A stretch of DNA of 64,000 nt from Pseudomonas sp. MRSN 12121 (GCF_000931465.1 NZ_CP010892.1:620001-684000); one strand, 5' to 3'. Positions 19,489-30,681 are shown, counted from the stretch's first letter. The notes: a model not told the origin generated them from the letters alone. Made by a program: numbers and translations.

Positions 19489-19719
19489 ATGGCACGTTTC
19501 TTCCGTCGTCGTAAATTCTGCCGCTTCACCGCTGAAGACGTGAAAGAGATCGATTACAAAGATCTCAACACTCTGAAAGCCTACGTATCCGAGACCGGCA
19601 AAATCGTTCCAAGCCGTATCACCGGTACCAAAGCTCGTTATCAGCGTCAGCTGGCCACCGCTATCAAGCGCGCCCGCTTCCTGGCCCTGCTGGCCTACAC
19701 CGACAGCCACGGCCGCTGA
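19489..19719 (+). CDS. rpsR: 30S ribosomal protein S18
   Basis: S18 forms a heterodimer with S6 on the 30S platform. The 76-residue basic protein has the family sequence [22 protein letters not shown] and the [17 protein letters not shown] region. It has one cysteine and a GAGGAG ribosome-binding site 28 bp after rpsF. Length and sequence are typical. Confidence 0.98.
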
Positions 19720-19755
19720 GACCGGGTCGTCGACAAGTAGTAAGGGATTGAATGC

Positions 19756-20655
19756 ATGCGCGCCTTAGCTGAGTTCATCATGCGCGGCCGTATGCAGGCC
19801 ACTCTGGTAGTGGCCGGATGTGCGGCATTGCCGTTGTTGTATTGGTTGGGTGCTGCTGCGGGAAGCCTGGTGCTCCTGCGGCGCGGTTTGAGCGACGCCC
19901 TTGGTGTCCTCGCCCTGGGATTGCTGCCGGCCTTGTTCTGGTGGCTGTATTCCGACGATCCACGCGCACTTCTGGTGCTGCTGGGGTCTTCGGGCCTTGC
20001 GTTGGTTTTGCGCGCAAGCGAATCCTGGAACCGCGTGCTGCTGGTCAGCGTAGCGCTGGGACTGGTGTTTGCTGGAGTGCTGGGTGTGGCTTACCGCCCC
20101 CAGATCGAGATGCTCTCGCAGGAGTTGGTAAAAATTCTGCCGATGGCCCTCGGTGATCTCTACCAGCAGTTGTCGGTTGAAGAGCGGGCTCGTCTCGCCT
20201 CGCTGATTGCACCGGTCCTGACCGGCCTGATTGCGGCCTTGTTGCAGATCGTCAGTGTGCTGAGCCTGATTGTCGGGCGCTACTGGCAGGCGTTGTTGTA
20301 CAACCCGGGTGGTTTTGGTCGCGAGTTTCGCGCGATCAAGCTCCCGCTGGGACTGGCGATGTTGCTGCTGGCCTGCATGCTGCTGGGACCGAATTTCGGT
20401 CCGCAGATGGCGATGCTGACGCCGTTGTGCAGCGTACCGCTGGTGTTCGCCGGGCTGGCCCTGATTCACGGGCTGGTGGCGCAAGGGCGACTGGCCAGGT
20501 TCTGGCTGGTGGGGTTGTACGTAACGCTGTTGCTGTTTATGCAGCTGATCTATCCGTTGCTCGTGGTGTTGGCCATTGTCGACAGCCTGATTGATTTTCG
20601 CGGTCGTTTGGCGCCGAAAGACGCTGATAACGGCTCTGCGAACGGTGAAGGTTAA
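19756..20655 (+). CDS. DUF2232 family multispanning membrane protein
   Basis: The 299-residue protein has about seven to eight hydrophobic segments (for example TLVVAGCAALPLLYWLG near 15-32 and LLLFMQLIYPLLVVLAIVD near the C-terminus), so it is an integral inner-membrane protein. Its position between rpsR and rplI is where pseudomonads and related bacteria keep a DUF2232/YybS-like protein. The biochemical role is not known and nothing in the sequence suggests catalysis. The short spacing to both ribosomal protein genes implies cotranscription. The start is the first ATG after an AAGGG motif. Confidence 0.85.
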   Translation: MRALAEFIMRGRMQATLVVAGCAALPLLYWLGAAAGSLVLLRRGLSDALGVLALGLLPALFWWLYSDDPRALLVLLGSSGLALVLRASESWNRVLLVSVALGLVFAGVLGVAYRPQIEMLSQELVKILPMALGDLYQQLSVEERARLASLIAPVLTGLIAALLQIVSVLSLIVGRYWQALLYNPGGFGREFRAIKLPLGLAMLLLACMLLGPNFGPQMAMLTPLCSVPLVFAGLALIHGLVAQGRLARFWLVGLYVTLLLFMQLIYPLLVVLAIVDSLIDFRGRLAPKDADNGSANGEG

Positions 20656-20676
20656 AAGTTAAGAGGTTATTACCAA

Positions 20677-21123
20677 ATGGAACTGATCCTGCTGGAAAAA
20701 ATCGCCAACCTGGGCAACCTGGGCGATAAGGTAAACGTTAAGGCTGGTTACGGCCGTAACTACCTGCTGCCTTTCGGCAAAGCCACCGCTGCTACCGCTG
20801 CCAACCTGGCTGCGTTCGAAGCGCGTCGTGCCGAGCTGGAAAAACTGGCTGCAGAGAAGAAGGCTTCCGCCGAAACTCGCGCTGCTCAACTGGCTGAGCT
20901 GGAAGTGACCATCACTGCCACCGCTGGTGACGAAGGCAAGCTGTTCGGTTCGATCGGCACCCACGACATCGCTGATGCCCTGACCGCCTCCGGCGTCGAA
21001 GTGCAGAAGAGCGAAGTTCGTCTGCCGAACGGCACCATCCGCAACGTAGGTGAATTCGACGTAGCCGTGCACCTGCACGCCGAAGTTGAAGCCACCGTAC
21101 GCGTTGTCGTGGTAGCAGCTTAA
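20677..21123 (+). CDS. rplI: 50S ribosomal protein L9
   Basis: L9 binds domain V of 23S rRNA through its N-terminal domain and spans outward through a long helix. The 148-residue protein starts [22 protein letters not shown], contains [13 protein letters not shown], then the connecting helix (about 40-75, rich in Ala, Glu and Lys) and the C-terminal domain ([18 protein letters not shown]). It starts 21 bp after the DUF2232 gene and ends before a terminator. Confidence 0.98.
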   Translation: MELILLEKIANLGNLGDKVNVKAGYGRNYLLPFGKATAATAANLAAFEARRAELEKLAAEKKASAETRAAQLAELEVTITATAGDEGKLFGSIGTHDIADALTASGVEVQKSEVRLPNGTIRNVGEFDVAVHLHAEVEATVRVVVVAA

Positions 21124-21168
21124 GCAGTACTTGTCGGCTGGCACCCTCGGGTGCTTGCCGGTAACATC

Positions 21169-21201
21169 GGGCACGATCCTGTTTACAGGTCGTGCCCTTT
21201 G
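21169..21201 (+). terminator. terminator between rplI and dnaB
   Basis: GGGCACGA-T-CCTG and CAGG-TCGTGCCC pair around TTTA and are followed by TTTGTCTTT. This ends the ribosomal operon and implies a separate promoter for dnaB, although read-through is possible. Confidence 0.7.
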
Positions 21202-21256
21202 TCTTTCTGTATCCTCAGTTTTTCAAACTCCTGCTTCTCCTAAAAACCAAGTGGCC

Positions 21257-22654
21257 ATGAACGATATCTCCGCTCCCGAGCAATACGATCTGCAAACCGC
21301 TGCCCTGAAGGTGCCGCCGCATTCCATCGAGGCCGAACAGGCCGTGCTCGGTGGTCTGATGCTGGACAACAACGCCTGGGAACGAGTGCTCGATCAAGTC
21401 TCCGATGGCGATTTCTATCGACATGACCACCGCCTGATCTTCCGTGCGATCGCCAGGCTGGCCGACCAGAACCTGCCGATCGACGTCGTGACCCTGTCCG
21501 AGCAACTGGACAAGGAAGGCCAGACCGCCCAGGTCGGCGGCCTGGGCTACCTGGGCGAACTGGCGAAGAACACGCCGTCGGTCGCCAACATCAAGGCCTA
21601 TGCGCAGATCGTTCGCCAGCGCGCGACCCTGCGCCAGTTGATCGGCATCAGCAACGAAATCGCCGACAGCGCCTTCAACCCGGAAGGCCGTACCGCCGAA
21701 GAAATCCTCGACGAGGCCGAGCGGCAGATTTTCCAGATCGCCGAAGCGCGGCCCAAGACCGGCGGCCCGGTCGGGGTCAACGAGCTGTTGACCAAGGCCA
21801 TCGACCGCATCGATACCCTGTTCAACACCTCCGACGCGATCACCGGCCTGTCCACCGGCTACACCGACCTCGACGAGAAGACCAGCGGCCTGCAGCCGGC
21901 TGACTTGATCATCGTCGCCGGCCGTCCGTCCATGGGTAAGACCACCTTTGCGATGAACCTGGTGGAAAACGCCGTGCTGCGCAGCGACAAGGCGGTCCTG
22001 GTGTACTCCCTCGAGATGCCAGGCGAATCGCTGATCATGCGTATGCTGTCGTCCCTGGGGCGTATCGACCAGACCAAGGTCCGTTCCGGCCAGCTGGACG
22101 ACGACGACTGGCCGCGCCTGACCTCGGCGGTCAACCTGCTCAACGATCGCAAGCTGTTCATCGACGACACCGCGGGCATCAGCCCCTCGGAAATGCGTGC
22201 GCGCACCCGCCGCCTGGTGCGTGAGCACGGCGACATCGCACTGATCATGATCGACTACCTGCAGCTGATGCAGATCCCGGGTTCCAGCGGCGACAACCGG
22301 ACCAATGAAATTTCCGAGATCTCCCGTTCCCTCAAGGCCCTGGCCAAGGAATTCAACTGCCCGGTGGTGGCCCTGTCCCAGCTCAACCGCTCCCTGGAGC
22401 AACGGCCGAACAAGCGTCCGGTGAACTCCGACTTGCGGGAATCCGGAGCGATCGAGCAGGACGCCGACGTGATCATGTTCGTCTACCGCGACGAGGTGTA
22501 TCACCCCGAGACCGAGCACAAGGGCATTGCCGAGATCATCATCGGCAAGCAGCGGAACGGCCCGATCGGCTTTATCCGCCTGGCCTTCATCGGCAAGTAC
22601 ACGCGTTTCGAGAACCTCGCGCCGGGCAGCTACAACTTCGACGACGACGAGTAA
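21257..22654 (+). CDS. dnaB: replicative DNA helicase DnaB
   Basis: DnaB is the hexameric 5'-3' helicase of the replication fork. The 465-residue protein has the N-terminal primase-interacting domain (IEAEQAVLGGLMLDNNAW), a linker, and the RecA-like motor domain. The motor shows Walker A AGRPSMGKTT near residue 220, Walker B IALIMIDYLQLM and the LSQLNRSLEQRPNKRP motif. I chose the ATG giving MNDISAPEQYDLQ because it yields the usual family length; an upstream in-frame start at 21131 would run through the terminator region. The rplI-dnaB order is conserved. A REP element follows. Confidence 0.97.
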   Translation: MNDISAPEQYDLQTAALKVPPHSIEAEQAVLGGLMLDNNAWERVLDQVSDGDFYRHDHRLIFRAIARLADQNLPIDVVTLSEQLDKEGQTAQVGGLGYLGELAKNTPSVANIKAYAQIVRQRATLRQLIGISNEIADSAFNPEGRTAEEILDEAERQIFQIAEARPKTGGPVGVNELLTKAIDRIDTLFNTSDAITGLSTGYTDLDEKTSGLQPADLIIVAGRPSMGKTTFAMNLVENAVLRSDKAVLVYSLEMPGESLIMRMLSSLGRIDQTKVRSGQLDDDDWPRLTSAVNLLNDRKLFIDDTAGISPSEMRARTRRLVREHGDIALIMIDYLQLMQIPGSSGDNRTNEISEISRSLKALAKEFNCPVVALSQLNRSLEQRPNKRPVNSDLRESGAIEQDADVIMFVYRDEVYHPETEHKGIAEIIIGKQRNGPIGFIRLAFIGKYTRFENLAPGSYNFDDDE

Positions 22655-22668
22655 CGCTCGCCGTCCCG

Positions 22669-22708
22669 ATCGCGGGCGGCTCCTGTAGGAGCGAGGCTTG
22701 CCCGCGAT
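22669..22708. repeat. REP hairpin after dnaB
   Basis: ATCGCGGGC and GCCCGCGAT bracket a compact palindrome that contains GTAGGAGCGAGGCTTGCCC. This is the leftmost REP copy in the window and is of the GCGGGCAAGCC class. Confidence 0.8.
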
Positions 22709-22831
22709 TACCGCCTCCACCAATTTCCGACCATGGTCGTCGGAATTGGTCATTTTTTGTGCTATATTCCGCGCCCGCGAATTTCTCTGTAAATAAACGC
22801 GCCCTTATCTACACCTATACCGGTCATCGAC

Positions 22832-25132
<2,301 letters not shown>

Positions 25133-25142
25133 GGTCGCGCCC

Positions 25143-25190
25143 GCCACAATGCACAACGCCAGCCTTCGGGCTGGCGTTGTGCATTGTGGC
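25143..25190. terminator. perfect 22-bp hairpin with TTCG loop after the ygiQ-type gene
   Basis: Positions 25143-25164 (GCCACAATGCACAACGCCAGCC) are the exact reverse complement of 25169-25190, closed by a C(TTCG)G tetraloop, one of the most stable RNA loops. No T-tract follows, so it is either a terminator of unusual type or a 3'-end protecting structure. It starts 10 bp after the upstream stop codon. Confidence 0.7.
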
Positions 25191-25239
25191 GCTTGGGTTT
25201 GATAAGGTGCGCCCCCGCACTCACTCAAGGAAGAGCCCC

Positions 25240-25758
25240 GTGTCACGACGCAGGAAAACGCCGCAACAACGGCAGGTCGAAGAGCAGCTGTTGCGCCTCA
25301 GGACCGCCGAATGGCTTGCCTGGCAGCCCTATGTACGGCGTTTCGGGCTCATTCACATCGCGGTGATGATGCTCACCCTGTTCAGCATTTCCCTGGCGGC
25401 CGCACAGGTGCCACACCTGTATTTTCCTCGGGATTACCAGGCCACCCACTACGCGACACTGGCGATGTTCGCTGCCGGCCTGCTGATCAGCCTGAGTTTT
25501 CTGCTGGTGATCCGCGGTTTTGCACGCGCTGCCTGGGCGCTGTTCGCAGTGCTGGTGGCGTGCCTCGCCTGCGCAGTACTGGTGCTGCTGGACACCCGCC
25601 AGCGGCTGTTCCCGGCCCTTGTCTTGGGGCTGCCGCTGGTCGGGCTGTGGCTGATGAGCACCCGGCGTTATCAGCGCGGGCTCAAGGTGCTGCAAGTGGC
25701 GGCGCGCAAACGCCGGCGCCTGCAACGCCTGGAGGCGGACCTGAAGCGGGTGCGCTGA
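25240..25758 (+). CDS. hypothetical membrane protein
   Basis: I do not recognise a named family. The 172-residue product has a basic N-terminus (SRRRKTPQQRQVEEQLLRLR) and four hydrophobic segments (FGLIHIAVMMLTLFSISLAAA, LAMFAAGLLISLSFLLVI, AWALFAVLVACLACAVLVLL, and FPALVLGLPLVGLWLM). A strongly basic C-terminal helix follows (QVAARKRRRLQRLEADLKRVR). Both charged ends are predicted to be cytoplasmic. I prefer the GTG at 25240 because it follows AAGAG and removes a hydrophilic stretch encoded by the hairpin region. Function is unknown. Confidence 0.65.
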   Translation: MSRRRKTPQQRQVEEQLLRLRTAEWLAWQPYVRRFGLIHIAVMMLTLFSISLAAAQVPHLYFPRDYQATHYATLAMFAAGLLISLSFLLVIRGFARAAWALFAVLVACLACAVLVLLDTRQRLFPALVLGLPLVGLWLMSTRRYQRGLKVLQVAARKRRRLQRLEADLKRVR

Positions 25759-25891
25759 GCCGGGCCTGGTGGACGACTCGGTTGGCCGTGGCGCCTCATC
25801 GAGGTGCAGCCTGGCGAGGATGGGGCAGGCGCTGCGCTATTTCGGTGCCTGGGCAGGCGCTGGCGGTCCGGGTGGGACTGGGCGCAGGCTC

Positions 25892-25906
25892 TGGCATAAG
25901 TCTTGC
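25892..25906 (+). promoter_or_regulatory. candidate sigma-54 promoter of the ATP-grasp/transglutaminase operon
   Basis: TGGCAT-AAGTC-TTGC matches TGGCAC-N5-TTGC with one change (C to T at the sixth position), about 105 bp before the ATG at 26011. The stretch 25759-26010 otherwise holds no gene. A weak NtrC-like palindrome, GCGCT-N5-GGTGC, lies at 25834-25848, closer to the promoter than is usual. Confidence 0.5.
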
Positions 25907-26010
25907 CCTTTCAGCGAGGCCCAGGTTGGCCGTGGCGATCCTGCTTTCGCATATCCGGATGTCATGTGTCTGCGCTAACCTGACTGACCTTGCCGCTCGC
26001 CGAGCTTGCC

Positions 26011-28497
26011 ATGCCTGACCTGCTTGCCCATTACCCGCTGACGGCGGATACCTACCACGAGCTGCTCGACGCCAGCGGCACGGTACGCCCGCATTGGCAG
26101 CGGCTCTTCGACCAATTGCAGCGCAGCACGCCGGCGCAGTTGCGCCAGCGTCAGGCGCTGCTCGGCCGGCAGATCCAGGAAAATGGCGTCACCTACAACA
26201 TCTACGCCGACCCCAAGGGCGCCGATCGCCCCTGGGAGCTGGACCTGCTGCCGCATGTGATCGCCGCCGACGAATGGCAGCAGCTGGCTGCCGGGATCGC
26301 CCAGCGGGCCCGCCTGCTCAATGCGCTGCTGGCCGACCTGTATGGCCCGCAACGCCTGATCAGCGAAGGCCTGCTGCCGGCCGAACTGATTTTTGGCCAT
26401 AACAATTTTCTCTGGCCGTGCCAGGGTATCCAGCCGCCGGACGCGACCTTCCTGCACCTGTACGCGGTCGACCTGGCTCGTGCCCCGGACGGGCGCTGGT
26501 GGGTCACCGCCGACCGCACCCAGGCGCCGTCCGGTGCCGGCTATGCCCTGGAAAACCGCATGATCGTGTCCCGGGCCTTTCCCGAGCAGTACCGCGACCT
26601 GCAAGTGCAGCACCTGGCCGGATTCTTCCGGACCCTGCAGCAAACCCTGGCCGACCAGGCGCCACGGGACGCCGAGGCGCCCTTGATCGTGCTGCTGACC
26701 CCGGGGCGCTTCAACGAAAGCTATTTCGAGCACCTGTACCTGGCGCGCCAGCTCGGTTATCCGCTGGTGGAGGGCGGCGACCTGACGGTGCGCGACGCCA
26801 CCGTCTATCTCAAGACCCTGAGCGGCTTGCGCCGGGTACACGCGATCATGCGCCGACTCGACGACAGCTTCTGCGACCCGCTGGAGTTGCGCACCGACTC
26901 GGCCCTCGGCGTACCAGGCTTGCTGGAGGCGGTGCGCCGGGGCCGGGTGCTGGTGGCCAACGCCCTGGGCAGCGGGGTGCTGGAGTCGCCGGGCCTGCTG
27001 GGGTTCTTGCCGAAGATCTGCGAGCAGCTGTTTGGCGAGGAACTGATCCTGCCGTCCATCGCCACCTGGTGGTGCGGCGAGGCTCCGGTGCTGGCCGAGG
27101 CCCTGGAAAAGCTCCCGCAGTTGTTGATCAAGCCGGCGTTCCCGTCCCAGAGTTTCGCCCCGGTGTTCGGCGGCGACCTCAGCGAACCGCAGCGCCAGGT
27201 CCTGGCCGAGCGCATACGGGCCCGGCCTTACGCCTATGTCGCCCAGGAACTGGCGCAACTGTCCCAGGCACCGGTCTGGCAGGCCGAAGACGGGAAGTTG
27301 CAACCGCGGGCCATTGGCATGCGTGTGTACGCGGTGGCCAGCCGCGACGGTTACCGGGTGCTGCCGGGCGGCCTGGCCCGGGTGGCGGCGGTTGCCGATG
27401 CCGAAGCGGTGGCGATGCAGCGCGGCGGCGCCAGCAAGGACACCTGGGTGCTGGGCGAGCGTTCGCCCAGCGGCGAACAGTGGAAGGGCCAGCGCAGCAT
27501 CGGCGTGCACGACCTGGTGCGCAGCGACCCCTACTTGCCGTCGCGGGTGGTGGAGAACCTGTTCTGGTTCGGTCGTTACTGCGAGCGTTGCGACGGCAGC
27601 GCACGGCTGTTGCGGATCATGCTGGCGCGTTACCTCGACGGCAGCGATCCGCAGGCCCTGCAGGCGGCGGTCGAACTGGGCGAGAGCCTGATGCTGTTGC
27701 CGGACGCCGGCGAACTGCCTGAGCGCTTGCTGGCGGCCCTGCGTGGCGCCGATTGGTCTTTCAGCCTGCGCTCCGATCTGCAGCGCCTGCAGTGGGCTGC
27801 GTCCCAGGTGCGCGGCAAGCTCTCGCGGGAAAACTGGCAGGCGCTGGTCGAATTGCAGCACGACGCCCTGGCGCTGGAGGCCGGCGAGCCGGATTTCGGC
27901 GAGTTGCTGGACTTCCTCAACCGGCTGGTGATGTCCCTGGCGGCGCTGTCGGGGTTCGCCCTGGACGATATGACGCGCGACGAAGGCTGGCGTTTCCTGA
28001 TGATCGGCCGGCGCATCGAGCGGTTGCAGTTTCTCAGCAGCAGCCTGGCGGCCTTCCTGCGCGGTTCCGGCGCATTCGACCAGGCCGGGCTGGAGTGGCT
28101 GCTGGAACTGGGCAACAGCAGCATCACCTACCGTTCGCGCTACCTGGCGGTGGCGCAACTGATCCCGGTGCTCGACCTGTTGCTGCTCGACGAACAGAAC
28201 CCGCACGCGGTGCTGTTCCAGTTGAAACTGGTGAGCCGCACCCTCAACCGCTTGCACGACGACTTCGGCGTACCGCGCGAGGTGGCCCTGTCAGGCCTGG
28301 TGGGGCGCCTGGCAGCGTTCGACCTGGGCTGCCTGGAACATCCGCTGTTCGGCGAGGCCAGCGTGCGCGCGGCGCTCGAAGGCCTGGCCGACCTGCTGCA
28401 GGGCATCGCCGACGCCAGCGGCGAGGTGTCCGACCGCCTTGCGTTGCGGCATTTCGCCCACGTCGATGGGGTCAGCCAACAAACGGTGTCTGTCTGA
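26011..28497 (+). CDS. circularly permuted ATP-grasp / alpha-E domain fusion protein
   Basis: The 828-residue protein fuses a circularly permuted ATP-grasp domain (about 1-490; GVTYNIYADPKGADRPWELDLLPHVI at the N-terminus, DLTVRDATVYLKTL and FGEELILPS later) to an alpha-helical alpha-E domain. The alpha-E part begins near residue 505 at LPSRVVENLFWFGRYCERCD. In other genomes these are often two genes (DUF404/407 and DUF403). ATP-grasp members form amide or peptide bonds at ATP cost, so a peptide or amide ligase is the likely role, but substrates are unknown. I chose ATG 26011 over a TTG seven codons upstream. The stop overlaps the next gene (TGATG). Confidence 0.88.
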   Translation: MPDLLAHYPLTADTYHELLDASGTVRPHWQRLFDQLQRSTPAQLRQRQALLGRQIQENGVTYNIYADPKGADRPWELDLLPHVIAADEWQQLAAGIAQRARLLNALLADLYGPQRLISEGLLPAELIFGHNNFLWPCQGIQPPDATFLHLYAVDLARAPDGRWWVTADRTQAPSGAGYALENRMIVSRAFPEQYRDLQVQHLAGFFRTLQQTLADQAPRDAEAPLIVLLTPGRFNESYFEHLYLARQLGYPLVEGGDLTVRDATVYLKTLSGLRRVHAIMRRLDDSFCDPLELRTDSALGVPGLLEAVRRGRVLVANALGSGVLESPGLLGFLPKICEQLFGEELILPSIATWWCGEAPVLAEALEKLPQLLIKPAFPSQSFAPVFGGDLSEPQRQVLAERIRARPYAYVAQELAQLSQAPVWQAEDGKLQPRAIGMRVYAVASRDGYRVLPGGLARVAAVADAEAVAMQRGGASKDTWVLGERSPSGEQWKGQRSIGVHDLVRSDPYLPSRVVENLFWFGRYCERCDGSARLLRIMLARYLDGSDPQALQAAVELGESLMLLPDAGELPERLLAALRGADWSFSLRSDLQRLQWAASQVRGKLSRENWQALVELQHDALALEAGEPDFGELLDFLNRLVMSLAALSGFALDDMTRDEGWRFLMIGRRIERLQFLSSSLAAFLRGSGAFDQAGLEWLLELGNSSITYRSRYLAVAQLIPVLDLLLLDEQNPHAVLFQLKLVSRTLNRLHDDFGVPREVALSGLVGRLAAFDLGCLEHPLFGEASVRAALEGLADLLQGIADASGEVSDRLALRHFAHVDGVSQQTVSV

Positions 28498-29402
28498 TGA
28501 ACGCTCACTACCAGGTCTTTCACGATACCCACTACCACTACGACAGCCCGGTCTCCCTGGCCCAGCAACTGGCGCACCTGTGGCCGCGCGCCTGTTCCTG
28601 GCAGCGTTGCAGCCGCCAGGAACTGCTGATCAGCCCCGAACCGAGCACGCGCCGCGATGAACGGGATGTGTTCGGCAACCCGCTGACCCGGCTGGCGTTC
28701 GAGCGGCCCCATGACGAGTTGCTGGTCAATGCGCAACTGACGGTGGAGGTGCTGGCCCGGCCGCCGCTGGATTTCGCCCGGTCGCTCCCCTGGGACGCCA
28801 CCCGCAGCGCCTTGAGCTATAGCGGTCAGGCGCTGTCCGCACCGTTGCTGGAGGCTTGCCGCTACCGCTTCGAGTCGCCCTATGTGCATCTCAAGCGCCG
28901 CTTCGTCGAGTTTTCCGCCAGCTGTTTTCCCGCCGGCCGTCCGGTGTTGCTCGGGGCGCGGGCGTTGATGGAGAAAATCTTCAGCGAGTTCACGTTCGAT
29001 GCTGCGGCCACCCAGGTGGCGACGCCGTTGCTGGAGGTGCTGGAGCGGCGGCGCGGGGTGTGCCAGGACTTTGCCCACCTGATGCTGGCGTGCTTGCGCT
29101 CCCGGGGGCTGGCCGCGCGTTATGTCAGCGGCTACCTGCTGACCCAGCCGCCGCCGGGCCAGCCCCGGCTGATCGGCGCGGATGCCTCCCATGCCTGGGT
29201 GTCGGTGTTCTGCCCGCAGCTTGGCTGGGTGGATTTCGACCCGACCAACAATGTGCAGCCGGCGCTGGAGCACATCACCCTGGCCTGGGGCCGGGACTTT
29301 TCCGATGTGTCGCCGTTGCGTGGGGTCATCCTGGGCGGCGGCAGCCACGACCCGGACGTGCGGGTGACGGTGCTGCCGTTGAACGAACAGATCACGCTGT
29401 AG
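28497..29402 (+). CDS. transglutaminase-like cysteine protease family protein
   Basis: The 301-residue protein has the bacterial transglutaminase N-terminal domain (VFHDTHYHYDSPVSLAQQLAHL). It is followed by the papain-like transglutaminase core with Cys in RRGVCQDFAHLMLACLR near residue 188, His in ASHAWVSVF near 231 and Asp in WVDFDPTNN near 247. The catalytic triad is therefore intact. It overlaps the ATP-grasp/alpha-E gene by one base pair. The pairing of these families recurs in many bacteria and is thought to belong to a peptide-ligation or cleavage pathway. There is no signal peptide, so it should be cytoplasmic. Confidence 0.9.
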   Translation: MNAHYQVFHDTHYHYDSPVSLAQQLAHLWPRACSWQRCSRQELLISPEPSTRRDERDVFGNPLTRLAFERPHDELLVNAQLTVEVLARPPLDFARSLPWDATRSALSYSGQALSAPLLEACRYRFESPYVHLKRRFVEFSASCFPAGRPVLLGARALMEKIFSEFTFDAAATQVATPLLEVLERRRGVCQDFAHLMLACLRSRGLAARYVSGYLLTQPPPGQPRLIGADASHAWVSVFCPQLGWVDFDPTNNVQPALEHITLAWGRDFSDVSPLRGVILGGGSHDPDVRVTVLPLNEQITL

Positions 29403-29432
29403 CCGCTACACAGGCTCGACAGGAGTTTTTCC

Positions 29433-29810
29433 ATGTTTCCGGTATCGATCAAGGGCGTGCTGCAATCCCCCGAGGGGCTGGTGGTGCTGATGCTCAACGA
29501 ACGCGACGAGTGGGAGTTGCCCGGTGGGCGGATCGAACTCGGGGAAACGGCGCCGCAATGCCTGGCGCGGGAAATCGAGGAGGAGCTGGCGGTACAGGTG
29601 GCGGTGGGCGAGGCGCTGGATTCCTACCTGTTCGAGGTTATCCCCGGCAAGCATGTGTTTATCTCGACCTATCGCTGCCGGCTGCTGGGGGGCTTCGTGC
29701 CGACCGTCAGCCATGAGCACAAGGAAATCGGCCTGTTCGCCCCGGGCGAGTTGCCGGCCAACCTGCCATCGGGTTATCGCGACTCGATCGTCAAGGCCCT
29801 GGGGCTCTAA
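29433..29810 (+). CDS. NUDIX hydrolase
   Basis: This is a small hydrolase of nucleoside diphosphates linked to another group X; the substrate is not predictable. The 125-residue protein has the NUDIX box GRIELGETAPQCLAREIEEELAV at about 31-53, which fits GX5EX7REUXEEXGU except that the late Gly is Ala. The catalytic REIEEE is intact. An AGGAG site precedes the ATG by 8 bp. It starts 30 bp after the transglutaminase-like gene and may be part of that operon. It converges with the LOG gene. Confidence 0.88.
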   Translation: MFPVSIKGVLQSPEGLVVLMLNERDEWELPGGRIELGETAPQCLAREIEEELAVQVAVGEALDSYLFEVIPGKHVFISTYRCRLLGGFVPTVSHEHKEIGLFAPGELPANLPSGYRDSIVKALGL

Positions 29811-29837
29811 GGGGCGGGCGGACCGCCCCAATGGCCG

Positions 29838-30425
29838 TCAGTCGGGCTTCTGCTCGGCCCATTTGGCGGCGACCGTGGGTTGCCAGGATTCCAGGGCGTC
29901 GAGCAGCTCGCTCGGCGACTCGTTCACTTGCAGCATGTCGCGGTGCGCAGCGCGGACGAAGCCTTCGCCGACTATGTGGTCGAGAAAACCGGTGAGTTTG
30001 CCGTAGAAGCCGTTCACCTCCAGCAGGCCCAGCGGCTTGGCGTGATAGCCCAGCTGGCCCCAGGTCCAGACTTCGAACAACTCTTCCAGGGTGCCCAGGC
30101 CGCCCGGCAAGGCGATGAAGGCGTCGCTCAACTCGGCCATGCGCGCCTTGCGGGCATGCATGCCGTCGACCACTTCCAGGCGCGTCAGGCCCGAATGGCC
30201 GATTTCCTTGTCCTTCAGGCTCTGGGGAATGATGCCGATGACCTCACCGCCAGCCGCCAGGGCGGCATCGGCGACGATGCCCATCAAGCCGACTGCGCCG
30301 CCACCGTAGACCAGGGTCAGCCCACGCTCGGCCAACTGGCGCCCGAGGGCTTCGGCGGCCGCGCGGTAGGCCGGGTTGGTGCCGGTACTGGCACCGCAGA
30401 ATACACAAACAGACGCTAAAGACAT
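29838..30425 (-). CDS. LOG family protein (cytokinin riboside 5'-monophosphate phosphoribohydrolase type)
   Basis: LOG proteins remove ribose 5-phosphate from nucleoside monophosphates. They were long misannotated as lysine decarboxylases. The 195-residue product starts [21 protein letters not shown], has the nucleotide-binding GGGAVGLMG, and the signature [20 protein letters not shown] near residue 110. The ATG at 30425 is chosen because CVFCGAS is always near the N-terminus; an upstream start at 30482 adds unrelated residues. In bacteria the physiological role is mainly purine salvage or clearance. Confidence 0.9.
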   Translation of the reverse strand: MSLASVCVFCGASTGTNPAYRAAAEALGRQLAERGLTLVYGGGAVGLMGIVADAALAAGGEVIGIIPQSLKDKEIGHSGLTRLEVVDGMHARKARMAELSDAFIALPGGLGTLEELFEVWTWGQLGYHAKPLGLLEVNGFYGKLTGFLDHIVGEGFVRAAHRDMLQVNESPSELLDALESWQPTVAAKWAEQKPD

Positions 30426-30485
30426 GCCTTGCTCCGGGGTGGTTGGGGGCCACAGAGTAATGGCTGGCCGCCCCGGCTCCAAGGG

Positions 30486-30575
30486 TCAATCCTCGCGGCC
30501 GGGACTTTCGTAGGTTCCGCTGGCGCCACAGGCGTAGGCGGCGAGCAGGCTGCGGAACAGGCTGTTGAGAGGCAT
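30486..30575 (-). CDS. possible 29-residue small protein
   Basis: An ATG-started frame encodes [20 protein letters not shown] and then TYESPGRED. The reading frame has a GGAG-type ribosome-binding site about 12 nt upstream and sits between the LOG gene and azurin. I recognise no family. The first half is mildly hydrophobic and the end is polar, so it could be a small membrane-associated peptide or a chance frame. Confidence 0.35.
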   Translation of the reverse strand: MPLNSLFRSLLAAYACGASGTYESPGRED

Positions 30576-30681
30576 GGCGGACGCTCCGTTCAATGGGGTG
30601 TGGCGAGCATAGGGCCGGCGCTGGCGGCTGGCTGTTTGATTCTCTCGATCAGGCTGATAGCGCAAAGTTGTATACAATTTC

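Noticed and set aside
25790..25811. NtrC site GCGCC...GGTGC upstream of the ATP-grasp gene
   Set aside because: The half-sites are 7 bp apart rather than 5. The alternative at 25834 fits the spacing better and is the one mentioned.
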